Assembly (NCBI RefSeq): GCF_012843315.1
Contig: NZ_JABAEX010000001.1
Location: forward strand, 682,001 to 746,000
DNA: 64,000 bases
Direction of reading: 5' to 3'
From: Streptococcus sp. WB01_FAA12
GTDB taxonomy: Bacteria; Bacillota; Bacilli; Lactobacillales; Streptococcaceae
Position 1 is the stretch's first letter. Each line of letters opens with the position of its first letter. The notes beneath the pieces were generated by a model. That model saw only the letters and a program-made list of their open reading frames with translations, ran no database searches and had not been told where the DNA came from. The position numbers and the translations under genes were made by a program. Below are positions 16,930-26,466 of this stretch, piece after piece.

Positions 16930-17717
16930 TAGTAGTCCCTCTTTTTCACTTCCTCAAAGATATCTGAAATCAATACTTTGAGATAGGTTCCCTTCATTCC
17001 GAGTGAACGGCTTTCAATAATTCCTGCTGACTCCAGTTTACGAAGCGCATTGACGATCACTGAGCGCGTGATTCCAATACGATCTGCAATAACTGACGCA
17101 GTCAGCTGCCCTTCATTTCCATCCAGCTCAGATAAAATAGCTGAAACAGCACGAAGTTCTGAGTAGGAGAGGGTATTAACTGCCATAGTTACAGCAGTAC
17201 GGCGACGGATATTTTTCTCATCTTCTTCACGTTGGAAGTTCAAGAGTTGAATCCCTACCACTGTGCTCGCAATCTCAACAAGAATCAAATCCTCATCTTC
17301 AAATTTCTTATCATTGCGCCAAATAATCAAGGAACCTAGGCGAATCCCTGATACATGAATGGGAGCAATGGTTGTCAAACCATCTGGAAAGTCCGCACGA
17401 CTCTCTACAGGGAAAATGGTCAAATCATGTTCAACAGGAAGATTGGCCTCCGTATCGTAGATCATGTTTGCCCCTTGTACATAGTCATCTGGGAACGTCT
17501 TGGTTTGGAAAAACTGCTCTACACGGTCTGTATTGGTTTTATAGCGCATAAAGTAGCCCAAAAGACGGCCCTTGCTATTGACAATGCAGGCATTGCAATC
17601 AATAATGTCTGCTAGTTGACGTGTAATGGCATTGTATGGAAGTTCATCCTGCATTTGCTCTTCTGAGCGTTTTAAAATTGATGTAATTTTTCTTGTTTTT
17701 TCTAATAAATGTGCCAT
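16929..17717 (-). CDS. codY: global nutritional regulator CodY
   Basis: A 262-residue repressor that binds branched-chain amino acids (GAF domain, about residues 1-155) and DNA (winged HTH, about 200-250, containing [26 protein letters not shown]). It controls amino-acid uptake, peptidase and competence genes in streptococci. Length and both domains match the family. The ATG follows GCGAGGT. A well-matched CodY box directly upstream of the -35 predicts autoregulation. BrnQ, PepQ, PepA and PepV in this window are plausible family targets, but I saw no equally good box there. Confidence 0.97.
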   Translation of the reverse strand: MAHLLEKTRKITSILKRSEEQMQDELPYNAITRQLADIIDCNACIVNSKGRLLGYFMRYKTNTDRVEQFFQTKTFPDDYVQGANMIYDTEANLPVEHDLTIFPVESRADFPDGLTTIAPIHVSGIRLGSLIIWRNDKKFEDEDLILVEIASTVVGIQLLNFQREEDEKNIRRRTAVTMAVNTLSYSELRAVSAILSELDGNEGQLTASVIADRIGITRSVIVNALRKLESAGIIESRSLGMKGTYLKVLISDIFEEVKKRDY

Positions 17718-17743
17718 TTTTTACCTCGCATATAATCGCTTCC

Positions 17744-17788
17744 ATTATAACATAGAAAAGTCTTTATTTCAATAATTATCTGAAAATT
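17744..17788 (-). promoter_or_regulatory. codY promoter with CodY box
   Basis: On the minus strand -35 TTGAAA (complement of 17767-17772), exactly 17 bases, then -10 TATAAT (complement of 17744-17749). Immediately upstream at 17774-17788 is AATTATCTGAAAATT, which matches the CodY consensus at 14 of 15 positions. Upstream of it, 17789-17968 is AT-rich with no recognised gene. Confidence 0.8.
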
Positions 17789-17970
17789 GCTTATTGAATT
17801 GCAATTTTTAAAAGCAAAAATATTTTATAAAAATAGCAATTTTTTATTGACATTCTGTTTGGATTTTTATATAATAATATTATAAGAAGATGGATTAAAG
17901 TCCCCCTTCCCATCTCACCTTTCCTTTACTTTTATACATCTTCTTTTACTATCGGTCTCCTTATATATAA

Positions 17971-17998
17971 AAGCGATTCACACTGTGAATCGCTTTTT
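17971..17998 (-). terminator. terminator of cshA
   Basis: A perfect stem GCGATTCAC/GTGAATCGC, extended by A:T pairs, with a three-base loop and a T run on the minus strand. It begins immediately after the cshA stop. Confidence 0.9.
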
Positions 17999-17999
17999 T

Positions 18000-19577
18000 C
18001 TATTTATCTCCTTTGTTACGAATAACAAAGCCGGTTTTCTTTTCGCTTGAAGTGTTGCGAGGTTTTTTATTGTCTTTATTACGGTAACGTCTGTCTTTAT
18101 CAAAACGATCGTTCCCACGACTGCCTTTCTTGAAATCATCACGGCGACCATTGCCACGGCGATCACGATCTCGACGGTCGTCCCCACGACGGCCTCCACG
18201 ACCTCCCTTACCTTTGCCGCCAAAGCCATTACCTGATGGTTTAAATGGCAGTGGTTTTTCACGCGCAATCTCCACTTCAGGCAGGCTGTCTGGATCTTGG
18301 ACTGTCAGGCTCAAGATATACATAGCCAATTCTTCTGGACTAAATTCGGCAGCTAACTTACGAGCATCTTTAGCAAATTTCTCAAAGTTCCCACGAATGG
18401 CTTCGTCTGCGAAGTCTCGTTCGATTTTCTTGAGCGCTACTTGTTTCTTAGCTTGGAAGGCTTCTTCTGCTGTTGCTGGTTTCAAGCCTTTCATGCGTTT
18501 CTTAGTCAAGTTTTCGATGATTTGGAGGTAACCCATTTCATTTGGTGCTACGAAAGTAATAGATTGACCTGACTTACCAGCACGACCTGTACGGCCGATA
18601 CGGTGAACGTAACTTTCAGGATCTTGTGGAATATCGTAGTTGTAGACATGGGTCACACCTGAGATATCCAAACCACGTGCTGCTACGTCTGTCGCAACAA
18701 GTACATCAAGGTTCCCATTTTTAAAATCACGAAGAACACGAAGACGTTTATTTTGGTCCAAATCTCCATGAATTCCTTCTGCACGGAAGCCACGAATTTT
18801 AAGTCCACGAGTCAATTCATCTACACGGCGTTTGGTACGACCAAATACAATAGCAAGTTCTGGTTGTTCCACATCCATGAGACGGGTCATGGTGTCAAAT
18901 TTTTCTTGCTCTTTAACTCGGATATAGTATTGGTCAACCAATTCTGTTGTCAATTCCTTGGCAGCAATCTTGACATGCTCAGGGTCCTTCATAAACTGAA
19001 CACCGATACGTTTGATAGCATCTGGCATGGTTGCTGAAAAGAGCAATGTTTGACGATTTTCAGGGACACGGGAAATGATGGCTTCAATGTCTTCGAGGAA
19101 GCCCATGTTGAGCATTTCATCCGCTTCGTCAAGGATGAGGGTTTCAATATCTTGTAACTTCAAGGCCTTACGTTTAATCAAGTCCAAGAGGCGACCAGGT
19201 GTTCCCACCACGATATGGGCACCAGATTTAAGAGCCTTAATTTGTTTTTCAATGCTTGATCCACCATATACTGAGCGAACTTTGACTCCCTTGCTACGGC
19301 CAAAGCGGAAGAGTTCCTCTTGACTTTGGACGGCGAGCTCACGAGTTGGAGCGATAACCAAGGCTTGGATGGTCGCTTCTTCTGTACGGATTTTTTCAAG
19401 GGTTGGCAAGCCAAAGGCTGCAGTCTTCCCTGTACCAGTCTGAGCTTGACCGATAACGTCTTTTCCTTCAAGAGCCAAGGGAATGGTCTGTTCTTGGATG
19501 GGACTGGCTTCTACAAATCCAGCTTTTTCAATCTCTGCTAGCAAATCAGCAGACAAGTTAAATTCATTAAATTTCAC
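18000..19577 (-). CDS. cshA: DEAD-box RNA helicase CshA
   Basis: A 525-residue ATP-dependent RNA helicase of the degradosome/cold-shock type. Walker A AQTGTGKT at 45-52, DEAD at 150-153, SAT and HRIGRTGR (C-terminal RecA domain) are all present. The last 90 or so residues are Gly/Arg/Asp/Lys-rich (RGG-like, GGRGGRRGDDRRDRD), an unstructured RNA-binding tail. In Firmicutes CshA interacts with RNase J and other decay factors; an RNase J2-type gene is also in this window, at 53.3-55.0 kb. It has its own promoter with a long leader. Confidence 0.95.
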   Translation of the reverse strand: MKFNEFNLSADLLAEIEKAGFVEASPIQEQTIPLALEGKDVIGQAQTGTGKTAAFGLPTLEKIRTEEATIQALVIAPTRELAVQSQEELFRFGRSKGVKVRSVYGGSSIEKQIKALKSGAHIVVGTPGRLLDLIKRKALKLQDIETLILDEADEMLNMGFLEDIEAIISRVPENRQTLLFSATMPDAIKRIGVQFMKDPEHVKIAAKELTTELVDQYYIRVKEQEKFDTMTRLMDVEQPELAIVFGRTKRRVDELTRGLKIRGFRAEGIHGDLDQNKRLRVLRDFKNGNLDVLVATDVAARGLDISGVTHVYNYDIPQDPESYVHRIGRTGRAGKSGQSITFVAPNEMGYLQIIENLTKKRMKGLKPATAEEAFQAKKQVALKKIERDFADEAIRGNFEKFAKDARKLAAEFSPEELAMYILSLTVQDPDSLPEVEIAREKPLPFKPSGNGFGGKGKGGRGGRRGDDRRDRDRRGNGRRDDFKKGSRGNDRFDKDRRYRNKDNKKPRNTSSEKKTGFVIRNKGDK

Positions 19578-19731
19578 GTTATTCTTCTTTCTAAAGATGG
19601 TGCGAAGCCATCCTATAGGGCTTTAGTTTATACTTTTCTTTTCATGATGTATCTTCTACAAAAAAGAGATACCATGTTGCTTCTTTTCCACGAAAGAAAA
19701 GTACGAGTTTCTTTGCAACCTATCTAGTATA
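19578..19731 (-). promoter_or_regulatory. cshA promoter and long 5' leader
   Basis: On the minus strand TGTTATACT (complement of 19726-19734) gives an extended -10 with a poor -35. The transcript would have a leader of about 140 bases containing a GTATCT...AGATAC hairpin (around 19650-19673). Long leaders on cold-shock helicases often mediate autoregulation; here that is inference. 19735-19893 holds nothing else except the weak promoter region of the divergent 19894 gene. Confidence 0.4.
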
Positions 19732-19893
19732 ACACAAGAGAGAAGCAAAAGATAGTAGAATCCTTAAGGAAAATCATGTAAACGATTTTCCACAAATATA
19801 AATCCATCCTTATATGGTTCGTTTCTCCCGTAGCAGATTTGTGCAAAAAGTGTTCTCTTATGCTAGAATGAAAATCGAATAGGAGGAAGATAA

Positions 19894-21210
19894 ATGTTAA
19901 CTTATGATTTAATCGTTATCGGATTTGGTAAAGCTGGTAAAACACTAGCTGGTAAATTGGCTTCAGCTGGTAAAAAAGTTGCCCTTATCGAACGTAGTAA
20001 GGCTATGTACGGCGGAACTTGTATCAACATTGGTTGTATCCCAACTAAAACTTTGCTAGTTGCTGCTGAGAAAGATTTGTCTTTTGAAGAAGTCATTGCT
20101 ACCAAAAATACTATCACTGGTCGCCTTAACGGTAAAAACTATGCGACTGTTGCTGGTACAGGTGTGGATATCTTTGATGCGGAAGCTCACTTCCTTTCAA
20201 ACAAAGTCATCGAAATCCAAGCTGGTGATGAAAAACAAGAACTGACTGCTGAAACTATCGTTATCAATACCGGTGCCGTTTCAAACGTCTTGCCAATCCC
20301 TGGACTTGCTACAAGTAAGAATGTCTTTGACTCGACTGGTATTCAAAACTTGGACAAATTGCCTGAAAAACTTGGTGTCCTTGGTGGCGGAAATATCGGT
20401 CTTGAATTTGCAGGTCTCTACAACAAACTTGGAAGCAAAGTTACAGTCCTAGATGCCTTGGATACTTTCCTACCTCGAGCAGAACCCTCCATCGCAGCTC
20501 TTGCTAAACAATATATGGAAGAAGACGGCATTGAATTGCTTCAAAACATCCGTACTACTGAAATCAAAAACGACGGTGATCAAGTCCTTGTCGTAACTGA
20601 AAATGAAACTTACCGTTTCGATGCCCTTCTCTACGCAACTGGACGTAAGCCAAACGTAGAACCACTTCAACTTGAGAATACTGATATTGAACTAACAGAG
20701 CGTGGTGCTATCAAGGTCGACAAACATTGTCAAACAAACGTTCCTGGTGTCTTTGCAGTTGGAGACGTCAACGGTGGACCTCAATTTACCTACATCTCAC
20801 TTGATGACTTCCGTGTTGTCTACAGCTACCTTGCTGGAGATGGCAGCTACACACTTGAAGACCGTCTCAATGTGCCAAACACCATGTTCATCACACCTGC
20901 ACTTTCACAAGTTGGTTTGACGGAAAGCCAAGCAGCTGATTTGAAACTTCCATACGCTGTGAAGGAAATTCCTGTTGCAGTAATGCCTCGTGGTCACGTA
21001 AACGGAGACCTTCGCGGAGCTTTCAAAGCTGTTGTCAACACTGAAACAAAAGAAATTCTCGGTTCAACTATCTTCTCAGAAGGTTCACAAGAAATCATCA
21101 ACATCATCACCGTTGCAATGGACAACAAGATTCCTTATACTTACTTCACAAAACAAATCTTCACTCACCCAACCTTGGCTGAGAACTTGAATGACTTGTT
21201 TGCGATTTAA
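19894..21210 (+). CDS. pyridine nucleotide-disulfide oxidoreductase, RclA-like
   Basis: A 438-residue flavoprotein. FAD-binding GFGKAG (residues 10-15), redox pair Cys43/Cys48 in GTCINIGCIPTK, NAD(P)-binding GGGNIGLEFAG and the C-terminal dimerisation domain with the His/Glu motif THPTLAENL are present. The family includes dihydrolipoamide dehydrogenase, mercuric reductase and the copper/HOCl-protective RclA. There is no lipoyl-complex gene nearby and no mercury-binding domain, so a protective RclA-like role fits best. AGGAGGA precedes the ATG. Monocistronic. Confidence 0.85.
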   Translation: MLTYDLIVIGFGKAGKTLAGKLASAGKKVALIERSKAMYGGTCINIGCIPTKTLLVAAEKDLSFEEVIATKNTITGRLNGKNYATVAGTGVDIFDAEAHFLSNKVIEIQAGDEKQELTAETIVINTGAVSNVLPIPGLATSKNVFDSTGIQNLDKLPEKLGVLGGGNIGLEFAGLYNKLGSKVTVLDALDTFLPRAEPSIAALAKQYMEEDGIELLQNIRTTEIKNDGDQVLVVTENETYRFDALLYATGRKPNVEPLQLENTDIELTERGAIKVDKHCQTNVPGVFAVGDVNGGPQFTYISLDDFRVVYSYLAGDGSYTLEDRLNVPNTMFITPALSQVGLTESQAADLKLPYAVKEIPVAVMPRGHVNGDLRGAFKAVVNTETKEILGSTIFSEGSQEIINIITVAMDNKIPYTYFTKQIFTHPTLAENLNDLFAI

Positions 21211-21374
21211 GATTTCAAATATTCTACACAAGACAAGCATCCATTTTGGTGCTTGTCTTTTTCTATCCAGTCCATAGTTTCCTTGCAAGATTATTTGTGC
21301 TTTTAGCTGTAAAAGTTTATAATATAGGTATAGGATGTTGTCTTCATTTTTTGTTCAAAAAGGAGGCTAGTCAA

Positions 21375-22580
21375 ATGGGAAAGCAAGTTAAACTACCAAA
21401 ACACACTCCTTTTTCCTTTCTATCCAAAGAAAAAAGTATGGCTATGAAAACACTGGTTTTCTGTGTCAGTATAGTCTTCATTTTTCTCCTGCTTTGCTGG
21501 ATGCTTTTTCGCTTGATTTCACCTCAAAAACAGCGATTCACAGTCAATCAAGCTGCTGATTTTTACCTTGTTAATTCAAAATCAATCCAAAGTTATCAGT
21601 TGCAAAACGATCAGTTTCAGCTCACGAAGACTGAGGACGTCTCCATTACAGAAGATGTCAATTTCTGGTTTCCTCAGGGACGGTTTGACAATCGCTATCT
21701 CGTCTTTTCATCTGGAAATACCAGAGGGAAGGCATCCACTCAGAACATCGTATCTCTTGACTTTCAGACAGGGGACATCCGGAAAACTTCAACTCCCTTC
21801 TATGCTTATTCGGGAGCTGGAGTATCAGACAAGTTCTTCTACACAGGCCAAACTACAACTGAGGATGGGGTTCTCAGCATGTTTGATATCTCAGGAAAGT
21901 TGATTACTCAAAAAACATTCTCCGAATCCACTTCCTTTCCGATCCAGTTTCATGGAAGAGGGAATCGCCTCTACCTCGGCCTGGGATTTCACGATGAGTC
22001 TCGCCAACGACCCGCTTTAGTCTTCGATGGTTATTTAGTTGAATTAGACGAAAATAATCAACTAAAAGAATTGTCTCGCACACCTCTGACAAGCGAAGAC
22101 AAGATCGTTGAAATGTTGACGTCTTCTGAATTAATCAGTGACAATTATTACAGTAGTGTTGCTTATACCCGAAATACAGAAACTTTCTCCAAGGATCCAG
22201 ACAATCGCATACTTGTCATGAACCTGTCTAGTAAAGAAAAGCACTTCATCACGCTACCAGAGGACAACCCCAATCTTCTCTATAAAACTCCAAAAGAGGA
22301 TCGTTTGATTGTAAAACATGAGGCGGATGGGAATGATCGCTGTGCCTTATCTATTGTCAATCTCTCTGATGAATCTAGCTATCTAATCAATGTCAGAAAA
22401 GATTTGCCTGACTCTACAGAAGAGATAATACACATCGATACAAGTTTGACAAACAAGGTATTGGTCGTAACCAATCAACATTTGTTATTGTATTCCTTAA
22501 AAAATGGCCGACTTCTAACAAAAACAAAACTGGAACTGAAACAAAACGACTCCCCAATCGCAACTTGGTTTCAGAACTAA
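21375..22580 (+). CDS. membrane-anchored extracellular protein, unknown function
   Basis: 402 residues from ATG 21375, chosen because AAGGAGG lies nine bases upstream; longer upstream readings lack a ribosome site. A basic cytosolic N-terminus is followed by one hydrophobic helix (about residues 25-48), then an extracellular domain of about 350 residues. Repeating short beta-strand patterns such as 'NRYLVFSSGNT' suggest a beta-propeller, but I do not recognise a family. Its own terminator follows at 22587. Confidence 0.7.
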   Translation: MGKQVKLPKHTPFSFLSKEKSMAMKTLVFCVSIVFIFLLLCWMLFRLISPQKQRFTVNQAADFYLVNSKSIQSYQLQNDQFQLTKTEDVSITEDVNFWFPQGRFDNRYLVFSSGNTRGKASTQNIVSLDFQTGDIRKTSTPFYAYSGAGVSDKFFYTGQTTTEDGVLSMFDISGKLITQKTFSESTSFPIQFHGRGNRLYLGLGFHDESRQRPALVFDGYLVELDENNQLKELSRTPLTSEDKIVEMLTSSELISDNYYSSVAYTRNTETFSKDPDNRILVMNLSSKEKHFITLPEDNPNLLYKTPKEDRLIVKHEADGNDRCALSIVNLSDESSYLINVRKDLPDSTEEIIHIDTSLTNKVLVVTNQHLLLYSLKNGRLLTKTKLELKQNDSPIATWFQN

Positions 22581-22586
22581 TCACTC

Positions 22587-22609
22587 ACAGCCCTCGTCGG
22601 GCTGTTTTT
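22587..22609 (+). terminator. terminator of the 21375 gene
   Basis: The stem ACAGCCC/GGGCTGT with a five-base loop, followed by TTTTT, six bases after the stop. Confidence 0.9.
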
Positions 22610-22651
22610 GTTTCTGCGAAATCTCAAATCTGTCTTTTCCTTCTTTTATGA

Positions 22652-22850
22652 TATAATGTCCACACTTTACTTAGCAGTCCTAATTATATATTGAGTCTCA
22701 GGTCGCTCTTTTAAATATCAGCAATACATATGACTTTGAATAACTCGCTTCAGCTCATCGTTTTATGAGTAATTTAAAAAGATATTTTGCAATGATTGTT
22801 TCGTGCCTAATTAGGTAAATTAGGCACTCTTCGCGCGGTCATGTGTGTAT
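22652..22850 (+). ncRNA. possible small RNA in a 560-base gap
   Basis: In the 22610-23106 interval without a gene, TGATATAAT (22649-22657) is an extended -10. The predicted transcript begins near 22662 with CACAC, which could pair with GTGTG at 22843-22847 to close an RNA of about 190 bases. Inside lie CTCAT/ATGAG and AAATATC/GATATTT pairs and a perfect ten-base-pair hairpin GTGCCTAATT/AATTAGGCAC (22803-22827). No ORF longer than 30 codons is apparent. It may be a small RNA or remnant DNA. Confidence 0.3.
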
Positions 22851-23066
22851 TTTCATCATTTGTGAGAAGATTTTACTGTTTGCAAATTGATGGCTAAGTC
22901 GATATATTTTTTCTTCTTAAATATTTTACAAATTATTTGATCTTTTTAAAGATAAGAATCACTTTCTAATCAATCAAAGGATACTTCAAATTTCTTCGTT
23001 CTTGATAATATGAGCAATACTCCGCAAAATGTTTAAACTTTATCATTGTAAAAAATATCGAAAGAA

Positions 23067-23135
23067 ATCCCATATTACATTAGTATATATTTGGTATGGG
23101 ATGAAATTGACTTTCGAAAACATTAACTATATAAT
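23067..23135 (+). promoter_or_regulatory. promoter of the 23167 gene with upstream inverted repeat
   Basis: -35 TTGACT (23107-23112), a 17-base spacer and -10 TATAAT (23130-23135). Just upstream is a perfect eight-base inverted repeat, ATCCCATA (23067-23074) and TATGGGAT (23095-23102), which could be an operator for an unidentified regulator. Confidence 0.65.
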
Positions 23136-23166
23136 GTCTGTAAACAAGAAACAATGAGGTAACAAT

Positions 23167-23922
23167 ATGAATAAAACAGAATTACTATTACAAAGACTAA
23201 ATAATATTGGTCAGTCTCTAAAAGATTCTAGACAAGCACTAGCTTTACTGGCACTTGGTTCTTGCGGAGCAGAAAGAGAACGATTGGATCAGTACTCCGA
23301 TTTGGATTTCTTTGTTATTGTAAAAGATGGCTACAAGCAGGCCTATATCCAGGACCTAACCTGGTTAAGTAAGCTAGAACCAATTGCATTTCACTACCAA
23401 AATACAGTGGACGGACATAAAGTTCTATTTGAAGATGATGTTTTTTGTGAATTTGCTATCTTTGAAGCTCATGAACTAGTAAACATTCCCTTCGCTGAAG
23501 GCAAGATTATCTGGAAGGAGGTCGGTTTTGATGAAACAATCTGCCGGCCACAAAGATTGCCATCAAAAGAAAATAGAGACCGCGAATGGCTGTTGGGAGA
23601 AATTTTATGCAACCTATATATAGGACTAGGTCGCTATCAACGAGGCGAAAAATTGGCTGCTTATGATTTCATCCAAAACAGATCTGTCAAGCTCTGGACT
23701 GAACTAATCAATTTGGAAAAAACTTCTAAATCTAATTTTATAGATATTTTTAACAGCTACAGACGATTTGAAAAAGGTTATCCAAATGAAGCCAAACAAT
23801 TACCCTACTTTTTGCAAGGTTACGAACGAATTTCTGAATCTGCTCAGGCACTCCTAGAATATCTTGATAAACACTATTCTCTTAACGCATTTATAAAAGA
23901 AAAAATTCGCAATTTATTATAA
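23167..23922 (+). CDS. nucleotidyltransferase-fold protein
   Basis: A 251-residue protein with a pol-beta/aminoglycoside-nucleotidyltransferase core: GSCGAERERLDQYSDLDFFVIV (residues 37-58) carries the Gly-Ser helix start and the Asp-x-Asp metal motif. A third acidic position is plausible at CEFAIFE around 98-104. The C-terminal half is helical. Relatives include lincosamide and spectinomycin nucleotidyltransferases as well as many proteins of unknown substrate; resistance is not implied. Own promoter and terminator. Confidence 0.7.
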   Translation: MNKTELLLQRLNNIGQSLKDSRQALALLALGSCGAERERLDQYSDLDFFVIVKDGYKQAYIQDLTWLSKLEPIAFHYQNTVDGHKVLFEDDVFCEFAIFEAHELVNIPFAEGKIIWKEVGFDETICRPQRLPSKENRDREWLLGEILCNLYIGLGRYQRGEKLAAYDFIQNRSVKLWTELINLEKTSKSNFIDIFNSYRRFEKGYPNEAKQLPYFLQGYERISESAQALLEYLDKHYSLNAFIKEKIRNLL

Positions 23923-24007
23923 TAGAGACTTTCCAAAAAATGACCTAAATTCCAAAAGTTAGTTATCTTTGTCAACTGTAGTGGATTAATGAAATTTTAA
24001 AATCTGT

Positions 24008-24036
24008 AGAGGATAATTGATGTCCTCTCCTTTTTT
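24008..24036 (+). terminator. terminator of the 23167 gene
   Basis: AGAGGA/TCCTCT with a nine-base loop, followed by CC and six T. 24037-24178 then contains an open stretch with no start codon, discussed in the findings. Confidence 0.7.
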
Positions 24037-24178
24037 ATGTTCAGAGTGAGAAAGATTCATTTCTTAAAGTTGCCAAAGTTAAAAAATCCAAAGATATTGT
24101 ATTTGATTGGTTTAATCAGAACCTAAAAAGCGCCTTTAAGGTTACTTTTTTAGTTGATCTTAGAAGTTACTTTAGTTA

Positions 24179-24207
24179 TTGGACTGCTGGGCGCAGTATG
24201 ATATAAT
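24179..24207 (+). promoter_or_regulatory. murT promoter, implying a leaderless transcript
   Basis: -35 TTGGAC (24179-24184), 17 bases, and an extended -10 TGA-TATAAT ending at 24207. The murT ATG starts at 24214, exactly where +1 would be expected. There is no ribosome site between them. Confidence 0.7.
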
Positions 24208-24213
24208 AGAAAC

Positions 24214-25557
24214 ATGAAATTAAAAACTACTTTGGGTCTCCTAGCTGGGCGTTCATCTCACTTCATCTTGAGCCGTCTTGGTCGTGGAAGTACGCTCCCT
24301 GGAAAACTTGCCCTTCAATTTGATAAAGATATTTTACAAAATCTAGCTAAGAACTATGAGATTGTCGTGGTCACTGGAACCAACGGGAAAACCTTGACAA
24401 CTGCCCTCACTGTCGGCATTTTAAAAGAGGTTTATGGTCAGGTTCTGACCAATCCTAGTGGCGCTAACATGATCACAGGGATTACGACAACCTTCTTGAC
24501 GGCCAAATCCTCTAAAACTGGGAAAAACATTGCCGTTCTAGAAATTGACGAGGCCAGTCTATCTCGTATCTGTGACTACATCCATCCTAGCCTTTTTGTC
24601 ATCACTAACATTTTCCGTGACCAGATGGACCGCTATGGTGAGATTTACACAACTTATAACATGATTTTGGATGCCATCCGTAAGGTGCCTACGGCTACTG
24701 TTCTCCTCAATGGTGACAGTCCTCTTTTCTACAAGCCTGCGATTCCAAATCCTGTCCAGTATTTCGGTTTTGACTTGGAAAAAGGGCCTGCCAAACTGGC
24801 TCACTACAATACCGAAGGGATTCTCTGCCCTGACTGTCAAGGCATCCTCAAATATGAGCACAATACCTATGCCAACTTGGGGGCCTATATCTGTGAAAAT
24901 TGTGGCTGCAAACGCCCTGACTTGGACTACCGTCTGACCGATTTGGTTGAGTTGACCAACAATCGCTCCCGCTTTGTCATTGACGGGCAAGAATACGGCA
25001 TTCAAATCGGTGGACTCTATAATATCTATAATGCTCTTGCTGCGGTTGCCATCGCCCGTTTCCTCGGTGCAGATTCGAAACTCATCAAGCAAGGATTTGA
25101 CAAGAGTCGCGCTGTCTTTGGTCGTCAGGAAACCTTCCATATCGGTGATAAGGAATGTACCCTTGTCCTCATCAAGAATCCTGTTGGTGCAACTCAGGCT
25201 ATCGAGATGATTAAACTAGCGCCTTATCCATTTAGCCTTTCTGTCCTTCTCAACGCCAACTATGCAGATGGAATAGATACCAGCTGGATCTGGGATGCGG
25301 ACTTTGAACAAATCACTGACATGGACATTCCTGAAATCAACGCAGGCGGTGTTCGTCATTCTGAAATCGCGCGTCGTCTACGGGTGACAGGATACCCAGC
25401 TGATAAAATCACTGAAACAAGCAATCTGGAGCAAGTTCTCAAAACCATTGAGAACCAAAATTGCAAGCATGCCTATATCCTGGCTACTTATACTGCTATG
25501 CTGGAATTCCGCGAACTGCTGGCTAGTCGTCAGATTGTTAGAAAGGAGATGAACTAA
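24214..25557 (+). CDS. murT: lipid II isoglutaminyl synthase, Mur-ligase subunit MurT
   Basis: A 447-residue Mur-ligase-like protein that with GatD amidates the D-glutamate of lipid II to isoglutamine. ATP-binding GTNGKT at 55-60, a zinc ribbon with four cysteines (CPDCQG and CENCGC, about 205-230) inserted in the central domain, and a DUF1727-type C-terminal domain are all visible. The partner gatD begins within its stop codon (TAATG). The promoter position suggests a leaderless mRNA. The amidation is important for peptidoglycan cross-linking in pneumococci. Confidence 0.96.
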   Translation: MKLKTTLGLLAGRSSHFILSRLGRGSTLPGKLALQFDKDILQNLAKNYEIVVVTGTNGKTLTTALTVGILKEVYGQVLTNPSGANMITGITTTFLTAKSSKTGKNIAVLEIDEASLSRICDYIHPSLFVITNIFRDQMDRYGEIYTTYNMILDAIRKVPTATVLLNGDSPLFYKPAIPNPVQYFGFDLEKGPAKLAHYNTEGILCPDCQGILKYEHNTYANLGAYICENCGCKRPDLDYRLTDLVELTNNRSRFVIDGQEYGIQIGGLYNIYNALAAVAIARFLGADSKLIKQGFDKSRAVFGRQETFHIGDKECTLVLIKNPVGATQAIEMIKLAPYPFSLSVLLNANYADGIDTSWIWDADFEQITDMDIPEINAGGVRHSEIARRLRVTGYPADKITETSNLEQVLKTIENQNCKHAYILATYTAMLEFRELLASRQIVRKEMN

Positions 25558-26339
25558 TGGTTTATACTTCACTTTCCTCAAAAGCTGGCAACTACCCTTA
25601 TCAGCTCAATATCGCCCACCTCTATGGAAACCTCATGAATACCTACGGGGACAATGGAAACATCCTTATGCTCAAGTATGTGGCTGAAAAACTTGGGGCA
25701 CATGTAACAGTTGACATCGTTTCTCTCCATGATGACTTTGATGAAAACCACTACGATATCGCCTTTTTCGGTGGGGGTCAAGACTTTGAACAAAGTATTA
25801 TCGCTGGCGATCTTCCTGCTAAAAAAGAGAGCATTGACAACTACATCCAAAACGATGGTGTTGTTCTAGCTATCTGTGGTGGTTTCCAACTATTGGGTCA
25901 ATATTATGTTGAAGCTTCAGGCAAGCGCATCGAAGGTCTAGGGGTCATGGGCCACTATACCCTCAACCAGACCAATAATCGCTTTATCGGTGACATCAAG
26001 ATTCACAATGAAGATTTCGATGAAACCTACTATGGATTTGAAAATCACCAAGGGCGCACCTTCCTCTCGGATGATCAAAAGCCACTCGGCCAAGTTATTT
26101 ACGGAAATGGAAACAACGAAGAAAAGGTCGGCGAAGGGGTTCATTATAAGAATGTCTTTGGTTCCTACTTCCACGGACCTATCCTCTCTCGTAATGCCAA
26201 TCTAGCTTATCGCCTAGTCACTACTGCCCTCAAGAAGAAATACGGTCAGGACATCCAACTCCCTGCCTATGAAGATATTCTCAGTCAAGAAATCGCTGAA
26301 GAATACAGCGACGTGAAAAGCAAGGCAGACTTTTCTTAA
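25557..26339 (+). CDS. gatD: lipid II isoglutaminyl synthase, glutaminase subunit GatD
   Basis: A 260-residue class I (CobB/CobQ-type) glutamine amidotransferase. It hydrolyses glutamine and passes ammonia to MurT. The nucleophile is Cys107 in [11 protein letters not shown] and the catalytic His lies in [11 protein letters not shown] near 205. It overlaps murT by one base, ensuring equal synthesis of the heterodimer, and ends at a terminator. Confidence 0.96.
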   Translation: MVYTSLSSKAGNYPYQLNIAHLYGNLMNTYGDNGNILMLKYVAEKLGAHVTVDIVSLHDDFDENHYDIAFFGGGQDFEQSIIAGDLPAKKESIDNYIQNDGVVLAICGGFQLLGQYYVEASGKRIEGLGVMGHYTLNQTNNRFIGDIKIHNEDFDETYYGFENHQGRTFLSDDQKPLGQVIYGNGNNEEKVGEGVHYKNVFGSYFHGPILSRNANLAYRLVTTALKKKYGQDIQLPAYEDILSQEIAEEYSDVKSKADFS

Positions 26340-26357
26340 AGAAATGAAAGCTATATC

Positions 26358-26390
26358 AAAGAACTCCACTATCTTTTCGGAGTTCTTTTT
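26358..26390 (+). terminator. terminator of murT-gatD
   Basis: A perfect AAAGAACTCC/GGAGTTCTTT stem with an eleven-base loop and a trailing T run, 19 bases after the gatD stop. Confidence 0.88.
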
Positions 26391-26466
26391 GCTTGTTCTT
26401 TTACCCTTCTCTCTTGCATTTTCTCTCTTTTTTTGCCAAAATAGAGGGGTAGAAAGAAGGTAGCAT

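Noticed and set aside
18130..18531. A 133-codon plus-strand ORF rich in Arg/Pro/Ser
   Set aside because: It is the antisense shadow of the RGG tail of cshA.
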